From: an uncultured Paracoccaceae bacterium
GTDB taxonomy: Bacteria > Pseudomonadota > Alphaproteobacteria > Rhodobacterales > Rhodobacteraceae
Length of the DNA stretch: 64,000 nt
Assembly (NCBI GenBank): GCA_947502145.1
Contig: CANMYO010000004.1
Coordinates: 186,001-250,000, forward strand
Direction of reading: 5' to 3'
Program-made: the position numbers and the translations under genes
The notes under the pieces: model-generated
Database searches by the model: none
Seen by the model: the letters and a program-made list of their open reading frames with translations, nothing else
What the model was told of the DNA's origin: nothing
In this document: one piece after another, positions 58,418-64,000 of the stretch
How the letters are laid out: each line of letters begins with the position of its first letter
Position numbering within the stretch: the first letter of the stretch is position 1

Positions 58418-60072
58418 CGTTGCGCGGTTTCCCAATCGGGATGCACCCATGGCCGGTCATTGGCTGGCGGCAGCATCTCGCGTCCAAGGATATGGTCCGC
58501 CGCTTTTTCGCCAACCATAATCGACGGGCCGTTAAGGTTTCCGTTGGTGATCCGGGGAAAGATCGAACTGTCGGCAAGCCGCAGCCCATCAACGCCAATC
58601 ACCCGGCAACTGGGGTCAACGACCGCCATGGGATCGTCAGCACGGCCAATTTTGCAGGTGCCGCAGGGGTGATAGGCGCTTTCGGCATGTTCGCGGATAA
58701 AGTCATCAAGTTCTTCATCTGACTGCGCATTTTCGCCGGGCTGAATCTCCTTGCCGCGATATTCAGCAAACGCATCCTGCGCAAAGATTTCACGGGTCAG
58801 GCGAATGGCCTTGCGAAAATCAATCCAGTCCTGTTCGTGCGACATGTAGTTGAACACGATCTTTGGATTGTCGTCCGGATTTGCCGAGTTCAGCGTGACC
58901 TCACCCCGGGACGGTGAGCGCATCGGCCCGACATGGGCCTGAAACCCGTGGCCCTCGGCAGCGACCTTGCCGTCATACCGCACGGCAATGGGCAGGAAGT
59001 GGAACTGAATGTCCGGATATTTTTCTCCGGCGCGACTGCGAATAAAGCCTGCGCTTTCAAACTGATTTGAAGCGCCCAGCCCGGTCTTGGTAAAGAGCCA
59101 TTGGGCCCCGATCATCGCCTTTCCAAAAACATTCCAATATTTAAAAAGACTTACCGGCTTGGTTGCGGCCTGCTGAATGTAGAGTTCGAGATGGTCCTGC
59201 AAGTTTTTTCCGACACCTGCACGATCTGCCACAACATTGATGCCATGCTCGGCCAGATGTGCAGCCGGGCCAATGCCTGACAACATCAGCAGTTTGGGCG
59301 AGTTAATCGCCGAGGCGGCGATGATGACCTCTTGTTTTGCGCGGATCACTTCGACCTTGCCGTTCCGGCTGACTTCGACACCAATTGCGCGGCCATTTTC
59401 GATGACCACCTTGCGTGCAAAGGCACGGGTCAGGCGGCAATTGCGTCGCTTGAGCGCCGGACGCAGGTATGCGTTGGCCGTCGACCAGCGGCGGCCCCGG
59501 TATATGGTTGAATCAAACGGCCCAAAGCCTTCTTGCTTTTCGCCGTTGTAGTCATCAGTGACCTGATAGCCGGCCTGCTGGCCCGCAGTCACAAAGGCCC
59601 GCGTCAGCGGGTTGTTACGTGGCCCGCGCGAGACGTGCAGTGGCCCGTCCTTGCCACGCCATGCCGGATCACCGCCGTGAATGCCCGCGTGCCAGTGTTC
59701 CATGCGTTTGAAATAGGGCAGCACGTCGGCATAGGACCAACCGTCTGCGCCAGATTCTGCCCAGTGATCAAAGTCCAGCGCGTGGCCGCGCACATAGATC
59801 ATCCCATTGATCGAAGATGACCCTCCAATGACCTTGCCGCGCGGTGTCGCGAGGCGGCGATTGTTGAGATGTGGTTCAGGTTCCGATTGCAGTCCCCAGT
59901 CGTACATTTTCATGTTCATCGGGTAAGACAACGCCGCTGGCATCTGGATGAACGGCCCCGCATCAGAGCCGCCATGTTCAATAACCAGAACATCCTTGCC
60001 CGCCTCGGCCAGTCGATAGGCCATGGCGCAACCGGCGCTGCCTGCGCCGATAATCACGTAATCTGCTTGCAT
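58414..60072 (-). CDS. betA: Choline dehydrogenase
   Basis: 552 residues, GMC oxidoreductase that oxidises choline to betaine aldehyde with FAD. FAD motif GAGSAG (residues 9-14) follows the start MQADYVIIG; the GMC signature 1 [18 protein letters not shown] and signature 2 are present, and the active-site His is in [12 protein letters not shown]. Start at 60072 has one base between it and the betB stop. Last gene of the bet operon. Confidence 0.95.
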   Translation of the reverse strand: MQADYVIIGAGSAGCAMAYRLAEAGKDVLVIEHGGSDAGPFIQMPAALSYPMNMKMYDWGLQSEPEPHLNNRRLATPRGKVIGGSSSINGMIYVRGHALDFDHWAESGADGWSYADVLPYFKRMEHWHAGIHGGDPAWRGKDGPLHVSRGPRNNPLTRAFVTAGQQAGYQVTDDYNGEKQEGFGPFDSTIYRGRRWSTANAYLRPALKRRNCRLTRAFARKVVIENGRAIGVEVSRNGKVEVIRAKQEVIIAASAINSPKLLMLSGIGPAAHLAEHGINVVADRAGVGKNLQDHLELYIQQAATKPVSLFKYWNVFGKAMIGAQWLFTKTGLGASNQFESAGFIRSRAGEKYPDIQFHFLPIAVRYDGKVAAEGHGFQAHVGPMRSPSRGEVTLNSANPDDNPKIVFNYMSHEQDWIDFRKAIRLTREIFAQDAFAEYRGKEIQPGENAQSDEELDDFIREHAESAYHPCGTCKIGRADDPMAVVDPSCRVIGVDGLRLADSSIFPRITNGNLNGPSIMVGEKAADHILGREMLPPANDRPWVHPDWETAQR

Positions 60073-60073
60073 G

Positions 60074-61528
60074 TCAGAACGGCGCCTCAACATCATTCAT
60101 CGCCACATAAACAGCCTTCATTTCGCTGTAGTGATCGACGGCCAGTTTCGAGTTTTCCCGTCCGACACCAGACAGTTTCGAACCGCCAAAGGGCGCTTCG
60201 ACCGGGGCGAGGTTATGGGTGTTGATGTAACAGGTTCCAGCCTCAAACCCGGCGACCATACGATGGGCGCGGGTCAGATCGGCAGTAAAGACAGAGGCGG
60301 CCAGACCAAAGGGCGTGTCATTGGCACGGCGCAGCGCCTCTTCTTCGGTTTCAAAATCCAACACCGACAGAACCGGCCCGAAGATTTCATCTGTCGCGAT
60401 CGTCATATCGTCGGAAACATCTGCAAATACAGTGGGTTCGATGAAATAACCGTCGCCGTCGATAACCTTGCCACCGGTTACGAGCCGTGCGCCTTCTTCG
60501 ATCCCTTTTGCAATAAACCCGGCCACAATGTCGCGTTGCCTTGCGCTCACCATCGGACCAAAATTGGTCGCCTCGTCCTGCGGATCCCCCATGATGACGC
60601 CCTTGAGGCGTTCGGTCATGCGTCTGAGGAACTGTTCCTTGATCCCCTTCTGGACAAAGACCCGTGTCCCGTTTGAACAGACCTGCCCGGTGGAATAGAA
60701 GTTGCCAAGAATGGCACCTGAGACCGCGTTTTCGACGTCCGCGTCATCAAAGATGACGATTGGGGATTTGCCGCCCAACTCCATCGTGACGTGCCTGACA
60801 CCTGCGGCTGCGGCGGCATAGACTTTCTGACCCGTGGGCACAGACCCGGTAAGCGAGACCTTGGCGACGCGCGGATCGTTGATCAGAGACGCCCCAACGG
60901 CCCCCATGCCCTGCACCACGTTGTAGACTCCTGCTGGCGCCCCGGCTTCGTGCAGGACCTCGGCCACTTTCAATGCACACAGCGGCGTCGTTTCCGAGGG
61001 TTTGAAGATCATGGCATTGCCGCAGGCCAAGGCCGGGGCCCCTTTCCAGCTGGCAATCTGGGTTGGGTAGTTCCAAGCGCCGATCCCAACGCAGACGCCC
61101 AACGCCTCGCGCCGGGTGTAGACAAAATCGCCACCACCCAGTTGAATGTGTTCGCCCGTCAAACTTCCGGCAAGGCCGCCGAAGTATTCCAGCGCATCAG
61201 CACCGGACGTGGCGTCAGCAACGCTGGTTTCCTGATAGGGTTTGCCGGTGTCATAGGTTTCCAGCACGCTGAGATCGTGATTGCGTTCACGCATGATGTC
61301 AGCGGCACGGCGCAGCACACGGCCACGCTCTGTTCCGGTCCAGGACGCCCATTCGCGCTGCGCGCGGGTTGCTGCCTCCATCGCTTTTTCGATGATGGCG
61401 GGGGTCGCGGCGTGCACCGTCGCGACGACCTTGCCCGTGAACGGGTAGATCACGTCAATCTTGTCACCTGCGGTGTCTTCGACATAAGCGCCATCAATAA
61501 AGTGGCTAGCTTGGGGTTGGATGTTCAT
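60074..61528 (-). CDS. betB: Betaine aldehyde dehydrogenase
   Basis: 484 residues, NAD(P)-dependent aldehyde dehydrogenase that forms glycine betaine. Catalytic Glu250 (MELGGKSP) and Cys284 (GQVCSNGT) are both intact, with the NAD site around [10 protein letters not shown]. Start at 61528 ([13 protein letters not shown]); it overlaps the end of betC by a few tens of bases on the frame but not in the chosen start. The order I-C-B-A is that of rhizobial and roseobacter bet operons. Confidence 0.95.
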   Translation of the reverse strand: MNIQPQASHFIDGAYVEDTAGDKIDVIYPFTGKVVATVHAATPAIIEKAMEAATRAQREWASWTGTERGRVLRRAADIMRERNHDLSVLETYDTGKPYQETSVADATSGADALEYFGGLAGSLTGEHIQLGGGDFVYTRREALGVCVGIGAWNYPTQIASWKGAPALACGNAMIFKPSETTPLCALKVAEVLHEAGAPAGVYNVVQGMGAVGASLINDPRVAKVSLTGSVPTGQKVYAAAAAGVRHVTMELGGKSPIVIFDDADVENAVSGAILGNFYSTGQVCSNGTRVFVQKGIKEQFLRRMTERLKGVIMGDPQDEATNFGPMVSARQRDIVAGFIAKGIEEGARLVTGGKVIDGDGYFIEPTVFADVSDDMTIATDEIFGPVLSVLDFETEEEALRRANDTPFGLAASVFTADLTRAHRMVAGFEAGTCYINTHNLAPVEAPFGGSKLSGVGRENSKLAVDHYSEMKAVYVAMNDVEAPF

Positions 61529-61558
61529 TTGTGCCTCCGGCGGCAATGAAATTTTCAA

Positions 61559-63067
61559 TTACTCGCCTCGGGGGAAGCGTTGGTTTTCCTCAAGCACGTT
61601 GAGGTCCATGTGATTGCGCATGTAGCGTTCCGACGCCTTTTGCAGCGGCTGGTAGTCCCATGGGAAATAGCTGCCGTTGCGTAGGGCTTCGTAGACCACC
61701 CAGCGGCCAGCCTGAGAATGGCGCACGTCAGCGTCAAAGCGGTCGAGATCCCAGCGCTTTTCAGCTTTGGCCCGCAGTTGCGACAGCGTGTCCTGATGTT
61801 CTGGCATTTCAGCGAGATTGGACAATTCATGGGGGTCTGCATCCATATCAAACAGCTGATCTGGATCGAGACTGCACATGTTGAATTTCCACTTGCCTTC
61901 GCGCAGCGACACCAGGGGCGCATATGAACCTTCGGCGGCGTATTCCATGGCAACGGGCGTATCGCGCGACGCGCCCTGCCCCAGCGGTTTGACGCTTTCG
62001 CCATCGGTCCAGGGGGCGACTTCAGACATATCCACGCCCGCCAGGTCGCAGAGCGTTGGGCAGACGTCGATGTTGCTAACCGGGTCAGTGACCAGACCGG
62101 GTGCCATCGAGGGATCAGCAATCATCATCGGCACCCGCGATGAGCCGTCATAGAAGGACATCTTGAACCAGAGCCCGCGTTCGCCAAGCATGTCCCCGTG
62201 ATCGGATACAAAGAGGATGGTCGCCTCCTGCCGGGTGTTTTCGAGCACTTCAAGCACTTCGCCAATCTTGTCGTCGAGATAGCTGATATTGGCAAAATAC
62301 GCACGACGTGCGCGCTTGATCTGTTCTTGACTGATCTCGAAATTCTCGTGGTCATTGGCATCAAGGATGCGCTTGGAATGGGCGTCCTGTTCCGCATAGG
62401 GCACGGGGCCGACGGTGGGTGTCAGGTGATCACAATCTTCGTAGAGATCCCAATATTTCTTGCGTGCGACGTAAGGGTCATGCGGGTGGGTGAAGCTGAC
62501 GGTCAGGCACCAGGGGCGCTCATCATGTCCGCGGGCAAGATCATAGAGTTTACGGGTCGCGTGATAGGCAACCTCGTCATCATATTCCATCTGGTTGGTG
62601 ATCTCGGCCACGCCGGCACCGGTGACCGACCCCATGTTGTGATACCACCAGTCGATCCGTTCGCCCGGCTTGCGATAATCCGGCGTCCAACCGAAATCGG
62701 GCGGATAGACGTCCGTGGTCAGGCGCTCTTCGAAGCCGTGCAACTGATCTGCGCCGACAAAATGCATTTTGCCCGACAGGCAGGTCTGATACCCCGCACG
62801 GCGCAAGTGGTGTGCATAGGTCGGGATCGCAGAGGCAAATTCCGCGGCGTTGTCATACACACCGGTGCGGCTGGGCAATTGGCCTGACATGAAAGAGGCA
62901 CGCCCCGGAGCACAAAGCGGTGATGCGGTATAGGCGTTCTTGAACCGTGTTGAACGCGCCGCGAGCGCCTTGAGATTTGGCGCATGGAGCCATTCAGCCG
63001 GGCCGTCAGGGAACAGGGTTCCGTTCAGCTGATCGACCATGATGATCAGGATATTGGGTGCGCTCAT
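61559..63067 (-). CDS. betC: Choline-sulfatase
   Basis: 502 residues, type I sulfatase releasing choline from choline-O-sulfate. The formylglycine site is Cys52-x-Pro-x-Arg56 in PLCAPGRAS; N-terminal metal-binding IMVDQL and later VSDHGDMLGERG complete the active site. The C-terminal part includes the choline-sulfatase-type tail. Its ATG overlaps the TGA of betI by four bases. Its stop lies 30 bases from the betB start. An FGE-type maturase is not seen in this window. Confidence 0.95.
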   Translation of the reverse strand: MSAPNILIIMVDQLNGTLFPDGPAEWLHAPNLKALAARSTRFKNAYTASPLCAPGRASFMSGQLPSRTGVYDNAAEFASAIPTYAHHLRRAGYQTCLSGKMHFVGADQLHGFEERLTTDVYPPDFGWTPDYRKPGERIDWWYHNMGSVTGAGVAEITNQMEYDDEVAYHATRKLYDLARGHDERPWCLTVSFTHPHDPYVARKKYWDLYEDCDHLTPTVGPVPYAEQDAHSKRILDANDHENFEISQEQIKRARRAYFANISYLDDKIGEVLEVLENTRQEATILFVSDHGDMLGERGLWFKMSFYDGSSRVPMMIADPSMAPGLVTDPVSNIDVCPTLCDLAGVDMSEVAPWTDGESVKPLGQGASRDTPVAMEYAAEGSYAPLVSLREGKWKFNMCSLDPDQLFDMDADPHELSNLAEMPEHQDTLSQLRAKAEKRWDLDRFDADVRHSQAGRWVVYEALRNGSYFPWDYQPLQKASERYMRNHMDLNVLEENQRFPRGE

Positions 63068-63633
63068 GATCCGTCCTTTACCAGTATGTTTAGAAGTTTC
63101 AGTGCCTTGGAGAGGGCATCGGCATCCGGCGCAGCAAGGGCGGCGCGGATGTAATATCCGTCGATGAGCGCCGCGAGCAGGTCTGCGGCCTCCTCGGGGT
63201 TGCTGATGATCGGGCGCAGCGCGTGGGTCAGATTTGACCGCAGCCGGCGTTGATAGAGGCGCAAGAGCCGCAACGCTTCCGGGCTGGTTTGTGCCCGCAC
63301 GTAGAAGGTCATCCAGGCGCTCACGTTGGCGGGCGCAAAACAGGACGGGGCAAAGTTGGCGGCGATGACGGCGCGCGCCCGGGTGTAGGGGTCATGTGCA
63401 TCGCGCAGGGCGGCAATCACCTCTTGGCGGAATTCACTGAGGATCTGGCGCATGGCCGCTTCAAAAATCTGGTCTTTTCCGCCGAAGTAATGATGCGCCA
63501 GCGCCGAGGACATACCTGCCCGCTTGGCAATCTTGCTGACGCTGACATCAAGTGACCCGCTGTCGCCCACCTCTGCGATTGTGGCCTGCACGAGGGCCGC
63601 GCGGCGGATGGGTTCCATCCCGATTTTTGGCAT
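63064..63633 (-). CDS. betI: TetR-family repressor BetI
   Basis: 189 residues. HTH in GSLDVSVSKIAKRAGMSSALAHHYFGGKDQIF at residues about 28-59, matching BetI (recognition helix SSALAHHYF). The C-terminal helices bind choline. First gene of the operon; the palindrome at 63678-63697 lies 45 bases upstream of its start and is the likely operator. Overlaps betC by four bases. Confidence 0.94.
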   Translation of the reverse strand: MPKIGMEPIRRAALVQATIAEVGDSGSLDVSVSKIAKRAGMSSALAHHYFGGKDQIFEAAMRQILSEFRQEVIAALRDAHDPYTRARAVIAANFAPSCFAPANVSAWMTFYVRAQTSPEALRLLRLYQRRLRSNLTHALRPIISNPEEAADLLAALIDGYYIRAALAAPDADALSKALKLLNILVKDGS

Positions 63634-63677
63634 GTTTCATCCTCCGGTCATTTAGACCAGCGGACATTAGGATATTT

Positions 63678-63697
63678 TTGATTGACTCGTCAATCAA
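63678..63697. promoter_or_regulatory. Palindromic BetI operator candidate
   Basis: TTGATTGACTCGTCAATCAA: perfect 8-base arms (TTGATTGA / TCAATCAA) around CTCG. It resembles the E. coli betI-betT operator, which also contains TTGATTG...TCAAT (from memory). It lies upstream of betI in an AT-rich stretch where the promoter must be. Confidence 0.8.
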
Positions 63698-63770
63698 TAA
63701 AAAACCATGCGACCCCGATACCAGACCGGGGCCGTGATCGGCCAATGACTGTTTTAGCCCTCAGCCTGCC

Positions 63771-64000
63771 TCAGACGCTGGGCATTTGGGCCTTGGTGCT
63801 ATCAGGCTCACTGACCTTTTCCATCACGTTGATCGAGACATGCGGCCAGCGGATCAGCCCCCCCTGTGGGCTTTCGAAAAAGTCCAGCAAGATAAACTGA
63901 CTATAGGCCATCATCAATTCTGGCCCGCCATTGCCATCGTCCTGCATTTCCATAATCCAGAAGGTCGATTGCATCTCGGCCGCATTGGCCTGCCGGTTGA
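63771..64000 (-). CDS. Partial hypothetical protein (start outside the window)
   Basis: The minus-strand frame is open from the window edge to a stop at 63771, giving the C-terminal 75 residues. It ends FILLDFFESPQGGLIRWPHVSINVMEKV, then a polar tail. No domain recognised. An internal ATG at 63974 is not necessarily the start, as the frame continues upstream without interruption. Confidence 0.65.
   Translation of the reverse strand, partial: NRQANAAEMQSTFWIMEMQDDGNGGPELMMAYSQFILLDFFESPQGGLIRWPHVSINVMEKVSEPDSTKAQMPSV

Overview
The window looks like a chromosomal segment of a marine alphaproteobacterium of the Rhodobacterales (Roseobacter group). The basis is high-GC coding sequence, a short bacterial-type ProS, an hda-ppk-ppx block, a propionyl-CoA carboxylase / methylmalonyl-CoA mutase locus with a PccR-type regulator, a betI-betC-betB-betA operon, and several Rhodobacterales-type families (DUF1194, DUF3047, DUF2937, DUF4174). 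I saw no rRNA, tRNA, CRISPR array, prophage or complete insertion sequence. Genus-level placement is not possible by eye.

Layout. 0-2.4 kb: truncated membrane gene, two ArsC/Spx-like thioredoxin-fold genes around cspA and a DksA-like zinc-finger gene, then a REP-associated (RAYT) transposase that carries an inverted REP-like pair inside its own reading frame and has two further repeat units just behind it. 2.7-4.7 kb: thyX followed without any spacer by a low-GC SIR2-like gene. 4.8-7.2 kb: a TbpB-like lipoprotein and an overlapping Slam-type outer-membrane exporter. 7.3-9.1 kb: gloA and two tandem DUF1194 (von Willebrand A-like) proteins. 9.2-18.4 kb: regulators, sdhE, aspartate aminotransferase, a GH2 glycosidase, a MATE pump and small housekeeping genes. 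18.4-18.9 kb: a gene-free, strongly structured stretch with a good minus-strand terminator, probably a small RNA, divergent from parE. 21-24 kb: two small cytochromes c, DUF3047 and a third DUF1194 gene. 24-32 kb: Ldh-family dehydrogenase, LolCD-type lipoprotein release genes, an ECF42-type sigma factor with its DGPF/YCII partner, a ThuA-like protein and small membrane/regulator genes. 32-37.8 kb: proS, a fasciclin protein, dadA, a TolB-like protein and an AI-2E family permease. 37.8-42.4 kb: hda-ppk-ppx (replication-initiation control and polyphosphate). 42.4-46.9 kb: small genes and nhaA. 46.9-58.4 kb: propionate assimilation (scpA, pccA, pccB, small lipoproteins, an MFS exporter and pccR, with TTTGCAAA boxes). 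58.4-63.7 kb: choline-O-sulfate/choline to glycine betaine (betA, betB, betC, betI and a palindromic operator). The window ends in a truncated gene.

How the genes work together. pccR, pccB, pccA and scpA form one pathway: propionyl-CoA is carboxylated to methylmalonyl-CoA and isomerised to succinyl-CoA, with PccR boxes in the pccB/MFS intergenic region and in front of pccR. The bet operon desulfates choline sulfate and oxidises choline to the osmoprotectant glycine betaine under BetI. The most unusual items are the RAYT gene with embedded and flanking repeats, the SIR2-like gene fused in tandem to thyX, the Slam/lipoprotein pair, the structured RNA locus opposite parE, and the terminator placed directly in front of pccA.
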